The notes: generated by a model not told the origin, from the letters alone. Positions 49,143 to 58,397 are shown, counted from the stretch's first letter. The stretch is 64,000 bases of DNA from Poriferisodalis sp965203655 (GCF_965203655.1 NZ_CBDBDD010000008.1:310001-374000); one strand, 5' to 3'. Made by a program: numbers and translations.

Positions 49143-52100
49143 GTGTTCCTCCGCTCCCTGACGCTGTCCGGCTTCAAGTCGTTCGCCGAATCCACCACGC
49201 TGACGTTCGAGCCGGGCGTCACTGTGGTGGTCGGCCCTAATGGCAGCGGCAAGTCCAACGTCGTGGACGCGATCGCTTGGGTGCTGGGCGCTCAGGGGCC
49301 GCGCGCACTGCGGGGCCAGCGGATGGACGACGTGGTCTTTGCCGGCACCGATCGCCGTGTCGCCTTGGGCCGGGCACAGGTCACCCTGGTCATCGACAAC
49401 GAATCGCAGACACTGCCGACACAGACCGCCGAAGTGGCGATCACCCGCACGCTCTACCGCTCCGGCGAGTCGGAGTACGCGCTCAACGGCACGCCCTGCC
49501 GCCTGCTCGATCTGCAGGAGCTCCTTAACGACGCCGGTGTCGGTCGGCAGCAGCACATCATCGTGGCCCAGGGCCAGATCACCGGCGTGCTCGCAGCCCA
49601 GCCGTCAGAACGTCGCGCGCTCATCGAGGAGGCCGCCGGGGTCCTGAAGTTCCGTCGGCGCAAGGAGCGGGCGGAGCGCCGGCTCGAGAGCACCGAGGCA
49701 AACGTGACGCGCCTGGCAGATCTGCAACGCGAGCTGCGCCGCCAACTCCGACCGCTCGAGCGTCAGGCAGAAGCCGCACGCCGCCACGCCGAGATCAGTT
49801 CAGAGCTGGCAAACCTTCAGCTCTACAACGCGGGTCAGGAGCTGGCGGGCTACCAGCAGGCACAGGCTGCTGCAAATGCGCGGCGCGCCGAGCTGCAAGG
49901 GGAGCAGGCCAGCACCGCGGCCTCGCTTGCCGAGGCCGGCGCCGCGATCGAGGCTGCGCAGGCGCAGCTCGCCGAGTTGACCAGCGAGCCGACGGATCAG
50001 CTCCCACGCGTGGCGTCGCTGTCCGAACGGGCTCGTGGCCTCATTGGTCAGACCTACGAACGGATGCGCTCGGTCGAACTCGAACGGAACGCCGAGCTCG
50101 ACTCCGATGTCGTTGCGACGCTCACCGACGAGCACACCCGGCTGTCCGCGGAGATCGCTGAGCTGGATGCCGCAGCCGAGGTGCCGTCGGGCGACGGGCC
50201 GCCTGCAGGCCGCGCCGGGTCGGGAGCAGGTCCTGGAGGGGATGCCGACGAGGCTGCGCTCGAAGAGGCCAGCGCGGTTGCGTCGGAGGCCCAAGCGCGC
50301 CTCGATGGCGCAGCAGCAGCCGTGACGCAGGCCGATGAACGCAAGCAATCCGTGGTCGAGGACCTGCAGCGCTGGATCGGTCGGTCCGAAGCGTTGAGCT
50401 CCGCAATCGGCTCAGCTCGAGACGACTCCGTCACCAAAGCACTCGATGGCGTTTCCGGCGTGTTGGGCCCTCTGGGCGATCTCGCCGTTGTCGAGAAGGG
50501 CTTCGAGGCGGCGACCGAGGCCGCGGCGGACGGGGCATTGAGCGCTGTCGTCGTGAGCGATGACACCGCTGCCTCCGAAGCGCTTGGCGCGCTCGACGCT
50601 GCAGGGCTGGCCGGATCGGTGATCTCGCTCAGCGCCGTGGGCGAACCCAGCGAGCCAGTTGTGCCCGCGGGCGCAGCGCCACCGAGCACCGGAGACGAAC
50701 TTGTACGGCCGCACGTCGGAGTCGCTCCCGACGCGCCGGAGGACTGCCACGACCGCATCACGGCGCTGCTGGACGCAGTGATCGGTCACGCGGTGTGCGT
50801 GCAAGGTGGCTGGTCTGCTGCATACGAGCGGGCCCGCGCAGATCACCATGGCGTCTTCGTCACACCAAGCGGGGATCGATTCGGGCCCCGCGGCTGGCGA
50901 ATCGGCGGCACCGGAGCCGCGGCGGCCGAAGCCGCACGCCAGGAGGCGCAGGGACGCATCGCTGAGCTGAAGGACCGGCATCGATCGGCAGCCGCCGCAC
51001 TCGACGCGGCGCGACAAGCGCACCGAGCGGCGCTCGATACCCAGCGCAACGCACGGCGAGCCGTCGAATCGCTGCGGCAACGAGTCGCTGCCGCGTCCGC
51101 CAGGCAGGCCGCGCAGGTCCAGGCACTCGAAGCCGGTGCAGCCGCCCAGCAGCAGCGCCGGACCGCCCTTGAGCATCGGCTTCGCGCGATCGCTCAGCGT
51201 CTCGCGGGCCATGAGTCGTCCCGTGCCGCTGCGTCCGCACGGCTGGCGCGAGCCGAGCACATCGTCTCGGCGCTGGATCGGCTCGCGCTGCTGCTCTCTG
51301 AGCGGCGTCACCGTCTCGATGCCGAAGCCAGGCGCTTGCGAGCACGCCACGAGGCCCGGACCGAGCTGGTGCACCAACTCTCCGATCGACTTGACGCATT
51401 GCGGCACGAGAGCGATTCCGTATCGGCCCGTCAGGAGCGCCTTCGCACTGAGCTTGCGGCGCTGGACGTGACCGAAGCTGAACGCAGGACCAAGCGCGAC
51501 GTGCTGGTCAACACCCTGCGAGTGGAATTCGACGCCGAGCCGGAAACGGCACTCGGAGCGCTGCCGCCGCCGCTGCCCGATGGCGCCAGCGCCAAGGCCC
51601 ACGAGCGATCGCTGCGTGCCGATCTCAACCGGCTCGGGCCGACCAACCCGCTCGCACTGTCCGAGTACGAAGCAGCATCCGAGCGCCACGAGTTTGTGGC
51701 GTCCCAGCTGGCCGACGTGCGCAGCAGCAGGCGCGAGCTGGGCAAGGTGATCCGAGCGATCGACGCCGAGATCGTGGCGACATTCGCGGAGGCCTTCGAG
51801 GACGTCGCGCGGAACTTCGAGGAGCTGTTCGGCACGCTGTTCCCCGGCGGGACCGGCAAGCTCTCGCTGACCGATCCCGACGAATTGCTCACCTGCGGCG
51901 TCGAGCTGGACGTGCGACCGGCCGGCAAGCGCGTCGGACGCCTATCGCTGCTCTCGGGCGGCGAGCGCTCGCTGGTGGCGCTGACCTATCTCTTCGCGGT
52001 ATTCCGCAGCCGCCCCTCGCCCTTCTATGTCCTCGACGAAGTCGAAGCAGCGCTCGACGATGTGAACCTGCAGCGCTTCCTGGATCTTGTGGCCGAATTC

Positions 52101-52292
52101 CGGCGCGAGTCGCAGCTGGTCATCGTGAGTCATCAGCGTCGCACGATGGAGTCGGCCGACGTGCTCTACGGCGTGTCGATGCCGCCGGGAGGATCCAGCG
52201 TGGTCGTGTCCGAACGGCCGTCGGCCGCCGCAGCGCTCATTGCCGCGGACGGCCCGCTAGCAGCCAGCGAGCCTGTCACGGCACCTCGGTAG
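49143..52292 (+). CDS. smc: Chromosome segregation protein SMC
   Basis: The structural maintenance ATPase that folds and segregates chromosomes. The head contains Walker A (VVVGPNGSGKSNVVDAI, residues 28-44), the R-loop and Q-loop (IVAQGQITGVLA), and at the C-terminus the signature LLSGGERSLVALTYL and Walker B FYVLDEVEAALDD. Coiled coils occupy about 165-400 and 600-880 with a hinge near 430-580 (GVLGPLGDLAVVEKGFE). Length is 1049, shorter than the about 1190 usual, mostly in the coils, which are Ala-rich. A Gly/Pro-rich interruption lies near residues 345-365. GTG at 49143 is the family start; 87 nt separate it from the Fpg-like gene. Confidence 0.95.
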   Translation: MFLRSLTLSGFKSFAESTTLTFEPGVTVVVGPNGSGKSNVVDAIAWVLGAQGPRALRGQRMDDVVFAGTDRRVALGRAQVTLVIDNESQTLPTQTAEVAITRTLYRSGESEYALNGTPCRLLDLQELLNDAGVGRQQHIIVAQGQITGVLAAQPSERRALIEEAAGVLKFRRRKERAERRLESTEANVTRLADLQRELRRQLRPLERQAEAARRHAEISSELANLQLYNAGQELAGYQQAQAAANARRAELQGEQASTAASLAEAGAAIEAAQAQLAELTSEPTDQLPRVASLSERARGLIGQTYERMRSVELERNAELDSDVVATLTDEHTRLSAEIAELDAAAEVPSGDGPPAGRAGSGAGPGGDADEAALEEASAVASEAQARLDGAAAAVTQADERKQSVVEDLQRWIGRSEALSSAIGSARDDSVTKALDGVSGVLGPLGDLAVVEKGFEAATEAAADGALSAVVVSDDTAASEALGALDAAGLAGSVISLSAVGEPSEPVVPAGAAPPSTGDELVRPHVGVAPDAPEDCHDRITALLDAVIGHAVCVQGGWSAAYERARADHHGVFVTPSGDRFGPRGWRIGGTGAAAAEAARQEAQGRIAELKDRHRSAAAALDAARQAHRAALDTQRNARRAVESLRQRVAAASARQAAQVQALEAGAAAQQQRRTALEHRLRAIAQRLAGHESSRAAASARLARAEHIVSALDRLALLLSERRHRLDAEARRLRARHEARTELVHQLSDRLDALRHESDSVSARQERLRTELAALDVTEAERRTKRDVLVNTLRVEFDAEPETALGALPPPLPDGASAKAHERSLRADLNRLGPTNPLALSEYEAASERHEFVASQLADVRSSRRELGKVIRAIDAEIVATFAEAFEDVARNFEELFGTLFPGGTGKLSLTDPDELLTCGVELDVRPAGKRVGRLSLLSGGERSLVALTYLFAVFRSRPSPFYVLDEVEAALDDVNLQRFLDLVAEFRRESQLVIVSHQRRTMESADVLYGVSMPPGGSSVVVSERPSAAAALIAADGPLAASEPVTAPR

Positions 52293-52303
52293 CCTGCCCG
52301 CCA

Positions 52304-53536
52304 GTGAGCACCAGGGCGGTCGCCGGCGCAGGCGCCATCGTCATTTTCATCGGGGCGATTCTCCTCCTCGGGGGAAGCGACGACCTGCCCGACGGCTGGC
52401 GCATCGCCGTCATCGGTCTCGTGGTGGTGATGTTGGCGCTGATGACGGTGCCCTTGGCTCAGCGAAACAGGCAGCGCCGTGCCGTTTCGTCGAGCCCTCC
52501 AGAACAACCACGCCCGCAGCTTGCCGCCGAACCGCCGGCCACCGCGGCGACGGCACTCCACGAGACTGCTGACCCCCACCTCGCAGAGCCGGAGCGGGCA
52601 CCGGTCACCTTCGCCTCGGGCCTGGCCTCGTCGCGCCGCACACTGCGGGATCGGCTCGCTTCCATCCGGGGCCGCACACCCGACGCCGAGACGTGGGAGA
52701 GCTTCGAAGAAGCGCTGCTCGGTGCCGATGTGGGCGTGGCGACCACGATGGCAACGCTGGATCGGCTGCGCAGCGCGGCTGCCGAAGCCGGCATCACCGA
52801 GGGGGGCGAACTGATGCGTGCGCTGGGCGACCAGATGCGCGAGACGCTCGATGCAGACCGATCGCTTGCCACTTCGGCGCCCGGCCGGGACGACGCAACG
52901 GCGGTGTGGCTGTTCGTAGGTGTCAACGGCGTGGGCAAGACCACCACGATCGGCAAGGTCGGTCACAGATTCTCATCGGCTGGCCGGCGTGTCGTCATGG
53001 CCGCGGGCGACACGTTCCGCGCCGCGGCTGCGTCCCAGCTGCAGACGTGGGCCGATCGTTGCGGCGCCGAACTCATCTCGGGCAGCTCGGGTGCAGACCC
53101 CAGCTCGGTGGTGCATGACGCCATCACCGCGGCCGCCGCACGAGGCGCCGATGTGGTGCTCGCCGATACCGCCGGCCGTCTGCAGACTCGAAAGAACCTG
53201 ATGGACGAGCTCGCCAAGGTGCGCCGGGTGGCCGATCGAGAGCCCGGAGCGGTCGCCGAGACCCTTTTGGTGATCGACGCCACGACCGGCCAGAACGGCC
53301 TCAGCCAGGCGCGGGCCTTCGCCGAGGCCACCAACGTCACCGGTGTCGTGCTCACAAAGCTGGACGGCTCGGCCAAGGGCGGCATCGTCTTTGCCATCGA
53401 GGCCGAGCTGGGGCTTCCGGTGAAGCTCGTGGGCCTGGGCGAGCACGCGGAAGATCTCGTCGATTTCGACCCCGACAGCTATGTCGACGCGCTGCTGGGG
53501 GTCGCCGAAGAGCTGCAGCCCTCCGAGGGGGAATGA
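52304..53536 (+). CDS. ftsY: Signal recognition particle receptor FtsY
   Basis: FtsY docks SRP-ribosome complexes at the membrane. Its 410 residues begin with two hydrophobic segments (about 5-22 and 32-50), a membrane anchor seen in several actinobacterial FtsY proteins, then a Pro/Glu-rich linker and the NG domain: GVNGVGKTTTIGKVG (G1), AAGDTFRAAAASQL, VLADTAGRLQT (G3), VVLTKLDGSAKGG (G4) and VGLGEHAEDL. GTG at 52304 starts 11 nt after smc; ffh begins 3 nt after its stop. Confidence 0.96.
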   Translation: MSTRAVAGAGAIVIFIGAILLLGGSDDLPDGWRIAVIGLVVVMLALMTVPLAQRNRQRRAVSSSPPEQPRPQLAAEPPATAATALHETADPHLAEPERAPVTFASGLASSRRTLRDRLASIRGRTPDAETWESFEEALLGADVGVATTMATLDRLRSAAAEAGITEGGELMRALGDQMRETLDADRSLATSAPGRDDATAVWLFVGVNGVGKTTTIGKVGHRFSSAGRRVVMAAGDTFRAAAASQLQTWADRCGAELISGSSGADPSSVVHDAITAAAARGADVVLADTAGRLQTRKNLMDELAKVRRVADREPGAVAETLLVIDATTGQNGLSQARAFAEATNVTGVVLTKLDGSAKGGIVFAIEAELGLPVKLVGLGEHAEDLVDFDPDSYVDALLGVAEELQPSEGE

Positions 53537-53539
53537 TCG

Positions 53540-54997
53540 ATGTTCGACACGCTGACTGACCGCCTTTCCGGGACGCTCCGGTCGCTACGCGGGCGCGGGC
53601 GGATGCGTCCCGCCGACGTCGACGAGGTGCTCGCAGAGATCCGCGTGGCGTTGCTCGAAGCCGACGTGAACGTTCGGGTCGTACGACGTTTCACCGAGCG
53701 GGTCCGCGAGCGCAGCATCGGCGGCGAGGTCACTGCCAGCCTGACTCCCGGCCAGCAGGTGACCAAGATCGTCAACGACGAACTCGTCGCCATCCTGGGC
53801 GGCAACCCGCTCAACTTCCAGTTCGCGCCGAAACCGCCCACGGTCGTGCTGTTGGCGGGGCTCCAAGGCTCGGGCAAGACGACGGCCGCAGCCAAGCTGG
53901 CCCAGTGGTGCAAGTCCCAGGGGCGCAACCCGCTGCTGGTGGGTGCCGACCTGCAGCGTCCCGCAGCCGTGGAGCAATTGCGGACGCTGGCTCACGGCAT
54001 CGACACCGAGGTCTGGAGCGAGCCAGGCGACCCCGTGGCCTGCGCTGCAGGGGGGCTCGCACATGCCCGCCAGGCCGGGCGCGACGTGCTCATCGTGGAC
54101 ACTGCAGGTCGGCTGGCGATCGACGCCGAGCTCATGACCGAGGTGGCCCGCATCTCCGACGCGGTGGAGCCGCACTACACGTTCCTCGTCGTGGACTCGA
54201 TGGTCGGCCAGGACGCCGTGTCGACTGCCGAGGCATTTCACGCCACGCTCGAGGTCGACGGCATCATCCTGACCAAGCTCGACGGCGATGCGCGCGGCGG
54301 AGCTGCGCTGTCGGTCGCCGAGGTGGTCGGCCGTCCCGTGGCGTTCGCGTCGGTCGGCGAGAAGATCGACGACTTCGAGCAGTTCCACCCCGACCGCATG
54401 GCCAGCCGGATTCTCGGCATGGGCGACGTGCTCACGCTCATCGAGAAGGCCGAGCAGGTCTACGAGGAGGCTGAAGCCGAAGCGGCCGCGCAGCGACTGG
54501 CCGAGGGCACCTTCACGCTCGACGATTTCGTGGACCAGCTCCGGCAGCTGCGCAAGATGGGCAACCTGCAGAGCATCGTGCAGATGATGCCGGGCATCTC
54601 CGATCAGGTCCGCGATGCCGAGATCGACGACGACCGGATCACTACCGCCGAGGCGATCGTGCTGTCGATGACGCCGGCCGAGCGAGTGTCGCCGGAGATC
54701 ATCGATGCGTCCCGCCGAGCTCGCATCGCCGCGGGAAGCGGCACATCGTCGGCACAGGTCGGCAACCTGCTCAAGCAGTTCGCCCAGATGCGCAAGATGA
54801 TGGGCGGGATGATGGGGCTGGGCTCCAAGCGACGGCCCGCGGGCCGCAAGGCGGCTCGCAAGCGCGGCCGGGGCGCGGGCCGCACTGGCGGCGGCGGACG
54901 GGTGTCGCCCAAGGGATCGGGGCCCAAGGCCGGCACAAAGCCGCTCAGCGACGCGATCGACTGGGACGCACTCGACCTGAAGCTGCCCGGTCGCTGA
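53540..54997 (+). CDS. ffh: Signal recognition particle protein Ffh (SRP54)
   Basis: Ffh binds signal sequences of nascent membrane proteins and 4.5S RNA. The 485-residue protein has the N domain (MFDTLTDRLSGTLRSLRGRG), the G domain (VLLAGLQGSGKTTAAAKLA, VGADLQRPAAVEQL, IVDTAGRLAID, LTKLDGDARGGAAL) and a methionine-rich M domain (RKMGNLQSIVQMMPG, then FAQMRKMMGGMMGLG). A basic Gly/Arg-rich tail follows. ATG is 3 nt after ftsY, so the targeting receptor and particle are made together. Confidence 0.97.
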   Translation: MFDTLTDRLSGTLRSLRGRGRMRPADVDEVLAEIRVALLEADVNVRVVRRFTERVRERSIGGEVTASLTPGQQVTKIVNDELVAILGGNPLNFQFAPKPPTVVLLAGLQGSGKTTAAAKLAQWCKSQGRNPLLVGADLQRPAAVEQLRTLAHGIDTEVWSEPGDPVACAAGGLAHARQAGRDVLIVDTAGRLAIDAELMTEVARISDAVEPHYTFLVVDSMVGQDAVSTAEAFHATLEVDGIILTKLDGDARGGAALSVAEVVGRPVAFASVGEKIDDFEQFHPDRMASRILGMGDVLTLIEKAEQVYEEAEAEAAAQRLAEGTFTLDDFVDQLRQLRKMGNLQSIVQMMPGISDQVRDAEIDDDRITTAEAIVLSMTPAERVSPEIIDASRRARIAAGSGTSSAQVGNLLKQFAQMRKMMGGMMGLGSKRRPAGRKAARKRGRGAGRTGGGGRVSPKGSGPKAGTKPLSDAIDWDALDLKLPGR

Positions 54998-55185
54998 GCC
55001 GCCCCGGCACCATTGATTCGTGCCGTCGCGTCGGGGGCGACGGGCCAGCGTCCCGTTATCCTCATTCGTCGGCGCGGCGGCCCATCGGTGTGCCATACCA
55101 AGCCACACCCCAGGTGCCGGCTCGCCCGCCCCCACAGGCCCCCAACACAGGCCCCCAAACTCGTATTCACCTCACCGGGAGCAAC
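54998..55185. other. 188-nt leader region before rpsP
   Basis: The gap holds a 7-bp hairpin (CCGTCGC 55023-55029 with GCGACGG 55037-55043), possibly the ffh terminator, an AT-richer TTATCCTCATTC at 55056-55067 that could be a -10 region, and a 13-nt tandem repeat ACAGGCCCCCAAC (55134-55158). GGGAG just before 55186 is the rpsP ribosome site. Confidence 0.4.
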
Positions 55186-55641
55186 ATGGCCGTTCGTCTG
55201 CGCCTCAAGCGCACCGGCAAGAAGAAGCAGCCCAGCTACCGCGTCGTCGCCGTCGACAGCCGCAAGCCCCGCGACGGCCGCGTCCTGGAAGTCATCGGTA
55301 CCTACGATCCGCGCCAAGAGCCCTCGGCGATCTCGATCGTCAACGAGCGTGCCGTCCATTGGCTCAGCCACGGGGCGCAGCCGAGCGAGACCGTCTCGAA
55401 GCTGCTGACGATCTCCGGTGCGTGGGACGACTTCCGCTCGGGATCCGATCCGCAGGCCGCGGTGGCCGACGCCGAGCCGTCGCCCGATGTTGCGCCGGCG
55501 GCCCCCGTGCCCGACTTGGTCCTCGACGCCCCCGCAGAGGGCGACGACCCCTCGCCAGCCGATCCCTCACCATCCGATACAGCGCCCGAGGGCGCAACGG
55601 CAGTCGATGCTGAGCCGCAAGACGACGGGGAGGACCGGTGA
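55186..55641 (+). CDS. rpsP: 30S ribosomal protein S16 with acidic C-terminal extension
   Basis: S16 is needed for small-subunit assembly. The first about 80 residues are the canonical domain (AVRLRLKRTGKKKQPSYRVV, IGTYDPRQEPSAISI, HWLSHGAQPSETV). Some 70 further residues form an Asp/Ala/Pro-rich tail, as known for other actinobacterial S16 proteins. ATG at 55186 follows GGGAG. khpA starts within the stop codon region (GTGACC, overlap 4 nt). Confidence 0.96.
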   Translation: MAVRLRLKRTGKKKQPSYRVVAVDSRKPRDGRVLEVIGTYDPRQEPSAISIVNERAVHWLSHGAQPSETVSKLLTISGAWDDFRSGSDPQAAVADAEPSPDVAPAAPVPDLVLDAPAEGDDPSPADPSPSDTAPEGATAVDAEPQDDGEDR

Positions 55642-55910
55642 CCACTGCAGAGACCGGCGCCGAAGCTGAGACCACTACTGCCGAAGAGGTGCTGCTGTAT
55701 CTCATCGCCCAGCTCGTCGAGCATCCCGACCAAGTCGAGGTCGAGATTGCCGAGTCGGGATCCAAGCTGAGCCTGACCGCAACGGTGAGCTCCGAGGACA
55801 TCGGCCGGGTCATCGGCAAGCGAGGACGCGTCGCCAATGCCATCCGCACGCTGGTGCGCGCTGCCGCCCATCGCGATGGCGTCGGGGTCGAAGTCGACTT
55901 CCGGGACTGA
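55638..55910 (+). CDS. khpA: KH-domain RNA-binding protein KhpA
   Basis: A 90-residue single-KH protein that binds RNA and, with KhpB in other bacteria, affects cell-size control and translation. The KH GxxG loop is RVIGKRGRVANAIRTLVRA. The first 17 residues are an acidic tail unique to the strain. Position between rpsP and rimM is standard. GTG at 55638 overlaps the rpsP stop. Confidence 0.93.
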   Translation: MTTAETGAEAETTTAEEVLLYLIAQLVEHPDQVEVEIAESGSKLSLTATVSSEDIGRVIGKRGRVANAIRTLVRAAAHRDGVGVEVDFRD

Positions 55911-56406
55911 CTCCGGCGCTCCGGAGGCTGAGCAGTCCGGACTGCTGGAAATCGCGACGATCGGTCGCGCACACGGAGTGCGGGGCGAGGTCGCCGTGTA
56001 CCCGGTCACCAACCGCCTCGAGCGATTCGATGCCGGTTCGGTGCTCGTGACCACGGCGGGACCCAGAGCCGTCGCCCGTGCCCGCCCCGACGGCAATCGT
56101 TGGCTGGTCAGATTCGAAGGCATCGACGACCGGGATGCGGCAGCGGCGCTGACTGGCACGACCGTGTTCGCCGAGCCCCTCGCAGACCCCGACGAGCTGT
56201 GGGTGCATGAGCTATGCGGCGCCACGGTCGTCGATCAGCGGGGCGACGCTGCCGGTGTCGTGACCGCGGTGGTGGCGAATCCGGCGGCGGACCTGCTCGA
56301 ATTGGACACGGGCCACCTGGTGCCGCTGACGTTTGTGGTGCGCTGCGAATCCGGCGTGGTCCACGTGGAGGTGCCCGATGGGCTCTTCGAGCTCGACCAG
56401 CGCTGA
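55876..56406 (+). CDS. rimM: 16S rRNA processing protein RimM
   Basis: RimM assists maturation of the 16S rRNA 3' domain. The 176-residue protein has the signature EIATIGRAHGVRGEVAVYPV at the start of its barrel and, in the C-terminal PRC-like domain, ELWVHELCGATVVD and VPLTFVVR. The ATG at 55876 lies inside khpA (35-nt overlap) and adds about 20 residues before the conserved domain; no closer ATG or GTG exists, so this start is the best available but not certain. Confidence 0.92.
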   Translation: MASGSKSTSGTDSGAPEAEQSGLLEIATIGRAHGVRGEVAVYPVTNRLERFDAGSVLVTTAGPRAVARARPDGNRWLVRFEGIDDRDAAAALTGTTVFAEPLADPDELWVHELCGATVVDQRGDAAGVVTAVVANPAADLLELDTGHLVPLTFVVRCESGVVHVEVPDGLFELDQR

Positions 56407-57172
56407 GGGCAGTTCCACAGCCGGGCACGGCATCGGCTTGCGCATCGACCTGTTCTCGATCTTCCCTGCCGAGCTTGACGCGATGTGCGATCTGAGCATT
56501 CTCGGACGGGCCCGCCAGCGCGGCCTGCTGGACATCCGCTGCTGGGACTTGCGTCTCGCGACCTCGGACGTCCACCGCACCGTCGACGACGCTCCCTTCG
56601 GGGGAGGGCCGGGCTTGGTGCTGATGCCCGAACCGGTCTTTGCGGCGGTCGAGGCAGTCTCGCCACCGCGGCCGCTGCTCCTGCTGGATGCCGGGGGTCG
56701 GCGCTTCGACCAGGCCATGGCTGCAGAGCTTGCGGCAACAGGAGGCTTCAGCCTCCTGTGCGGTCGCTACGAGGGCGTCGACGAGCGCATCCGCACCGAT
56801 CTCGTGGACGGCTCGGTCTCGGTGGGCGATGTGGTGCTCGCCGGCGGCGAGTTCGCGGCGATGGTCGTGACCGAGGCCGTCGCGCGGCTGGTGCCGGGCG
56901 TGCTCGGCAATACCGCCTCGAGTTCTGATGAGAGCTTCTCCGGCGGACTGCTGGAATACCCGCACTGGACGCGCCCAGCGCAGTTCCGCGGCCTCGACGT
57001 GCCAGAGGTGCTGCGCAGCGGGGATCACGCACGCGTCGCCCGCTGGCGCCAGGCCATGGCGCTGGTCCGCACGGCACGTGAACGCCCGGATCTGCTGGCC
57101 GAGCGCGGCATCAGCGATCCCGACCGCGAGCTGCTCGCCGAATTCGGCCTCGAGATTCCCGAGACCGGCTAG
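56378..57172 (+). CDS. trmD: tRNA (guanine37-N1)-methyltransferase
   Basis: TrmD methylates G37 of tRNAs with a G36 and prevents frameshifting. The SPOUT knot motifs are LLLLDAGGRRFDQ, LLCGRYEGVDERI and SVGDVVLAGGEFAAMV, and DAPFGGGPGLVLMPEP is present; GGLLEYPHWTRPAQFRG binds tRNA. ATG at 56378 overlaps rimM by 29 nt and adds about 20 residues before LRIDLFSIFP. A TTG at 56438 would give the exact canonical start, so initiation at TTG is quite possible. Confidence 0.95.
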   Translation: MGSSSSTSAEGSSTAGHGIGLRIDLFSIFPAELDAMCDLSILGRARQRGLLDIRCWDLRLATSDVHRTVDDAPFGGGPGLVLMPEPVFAAVEAVSPPRPLLLLDAGGRRFDQAMAAELAATGGFSLLCGRYEGVDERIRTDLVDGSVSVGDVVLAGGEFAAMVVTEAVARLVPGVLGNTASSSDESFSGGLLEYPHWTRPAQFRGLDVPEVLRSGDHARVARWRQAMALVRTARERPDLLAERGISDPDRELLAEFGLEIPETG

Positions 57173-57271
57173 TCCCGAGTGTCATCAGCGGCAAGCGCGA
57201 TGCCGCATCGGGGGGCCAGACCATTAGCCTCCAAAGGCCGTCGCCACGCCGATCTCGGGAGTCGGGCCGCC

Positions 57272-57616
57272 ATGGGAAGCACCGATCTAGTCGACCAGCC
57301 TCGCCTGCGCGATGACCATCCGGACTTCGGTCCCGGCGACACGGTCCGCGTTCACGTCCGTGTCGTGGAGGGCAACCGGCGGCGCACCCAGGTCTTCGAG
57401 GGATACGTGATCGCTCGCCAGTCCTCGGGCATCAGCGAGACGTTCACCGTGCGCAAGCTCAGCTTCGGGGTGGGCGTCGAGCGCACATTCCCCCTGCATG
57501 CGCCGACGATCGCCAAGATCGAGCGCGTAGCGGTCGGCGATGTGCGCCGGGCCAAGCTGTACTACCTGCGCGATCGCGTGGGCAAGGCGGCCCGGGTCCG
57601 CGAGAAGCGTTTCTAG
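57272..57616 (+). CDS. rplS: 50S ribosomal protein L19
   Basis: L19 lies at the 30S-50S interface. The 114-residue protein reads FGPGDTVRVHVRVVEGNRRR, QVFEGYVIARQSSGISETF, VERTFPLHAPTIAKIERVA and AKLYYLRDRVGKAARV, which is the complete family pattern. ATG at 57272 is preferred over upstream in-frame starts because family proteins begin just before this. The 99-nt leader following trmD shows no clear structure. Confidence 0.97.
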   Translation: MGSTDLVDQPRLRDDHPDFGPGDTVRVHVRVVEGNRRRTQVFEGYVIARQSSGISETFTVRKLSFGVGVERTFPLHAPTIAKIERVAVGDVRRAKLYYLRDRVGKAARVREKRF

Positions 57617-57652
57617 AGATATCGCGCCGGCGCGGCAAGGTGCGGCGGCCCG

Positions 57653-57997
57653 GTGAGCGCTCAGCGTCAAGCGCTGGGGCGCTACGGAGAACGCTTGGTC
57701 GAGCGCTGGTATGCCGAACGCGGCTACCGCGTGCTCGAGCGCAACTGGCGCTGCGCCACGGGTGAGCTGGATCTCATCGTCACCGACGGGTCGCAGCTTG
57801 TGGTGTGCGAGGTGAAAACCCGCTCGAGCGGCCGCTTCGGCACGGGTTTCGAGGCGATCACGGCGCGCAAGCAGCAACAGGTTCGCCGCGTGGCTGCGGA
57901 ATACCTGCGCCAGCGAGGAGGCTGGCGTGGTCCGATTCGCTGCGACGCCGCGTCCGTCATGGGCCGGACAGTCGAAGTCCTGACTGGGGCCTTCTGA
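57653..57997 (+). CDS. YraN family (UPF0102) nuclease-like protein
   Basis: A 114-residue protein with a restriction-endonuclease-like core: LGRYGERLVERWYAERGYRV, then GELDLIVTDG (Glu and Asp) and LVVCEVKTRSSGRFG (E-x-K). The motif resembles Holliday-junction resolvase nucleases, but the true role is unknown; linkage to comM and dprA suggests work on DNA uptake or recombination intermediates. GTG at 57653 is 36 nt after rplS. Confidence 0.92.
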   Translation: MSAQRQALGRYGERLVERWYAERGYRVLERNWRCATGELDLIVTDGSQLVVCEVKTRSSGRFGTGFEAITARKQQQVRRVAAEYLRQRGGWRGPIRCDAASVMGRTVEVLTGAF

Positions 57998-58057
57998 GCG
58001 CTCTCTGAGAACCCTACGAGAGGCGCCGCGAAAATCGCTGCGCCGTTTCTCGGCTGC

Positions 58058-58267
58058 TCAGCCCACCGGCCGCCGACGGTCCCGCGCCGCCCAGCAGCCC
58101 CAATGCCAGTGGCGCCGCAGATCGACGGCGTCGAGCGGCACCGCCACCACGTGGCCCACGCCCACCTCGATCGTGTTGGCGCAGCCGCCGCAGGTGTAGA
58201 GCTTGGTTGCCTCGTAAGGCTGCACGCGACGCACTTCGAAGCCCGGCACCGGTTCCAGATCCCGCAT
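58058..58267 (-). CDS. Small zinc-ribbon-like protein of actinobacterial type
   Basis: A 69-residue protein with VRRVQPYEATKLYTCGGCAN (C-x2-C) and RRHWHWGCWAARD (H-x-H-x2-C), which together should bind zinc. Similar short proteins occur widely in actinobacteria near yraN/comM, often mislabelled as ATP/GTP-binding. ATG at 58267 opens the conserved part; the longer frame upstream overlaps the small membrane protein and has no protein character. It is convergent with yraN; the 60 nt between them hold no clear terminator. Confidence 0.72.
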   Translation of the reverse strand: MRDLEPVPGFEVRRVQPYEATKLYTCGGCANTIEVGVGHVVAVPLDAVDLRRHWHWGCWAARDRRRPVG

Positions 58268-58283
58268 CCGCAGCCCTAGCCGC

Positions 58284-58397
58284 TCAGCCCACCAACGCCC
58301 ACACGACGAGCGCGACCGCGACGATTGTCGCGGCGGCAACGAGCACGTAGTCGATGCGCGTCGTGCGGTGCTTGCGGTAGGGGTCGTAGCCCACCAC
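58284..58397 (-). CDS. Very small single-pass membrane protein
   Basis: A 37-residue open frame starting with GTG at 58397 (or 58394). It reads GYDPYRKHRTTRIDYVL, then AAATIVAVALVVWALVG before TGA: a basic cytosolic N-terminus and one TM helix, a pattern seen in other tiny actinobacterial proteins. It ends 16 nt before the zinc-ribbon gene, as for an operon. There is no strong ribosome site, so it is a proposal. Function is unknown. Confidence 0.5.
   Translation of the reverse strand: MVGYDPYRKHRTTRIDYVLVAAATIVAVALVVWALVG

Noticed and set aside
53585..55135. A 516-codon minus-strand frame opposite ffh
   Set aside because: Antisense of a highly conserved SRP gene; composition is typical of a mirror frame and no ribosome site or motif is present.
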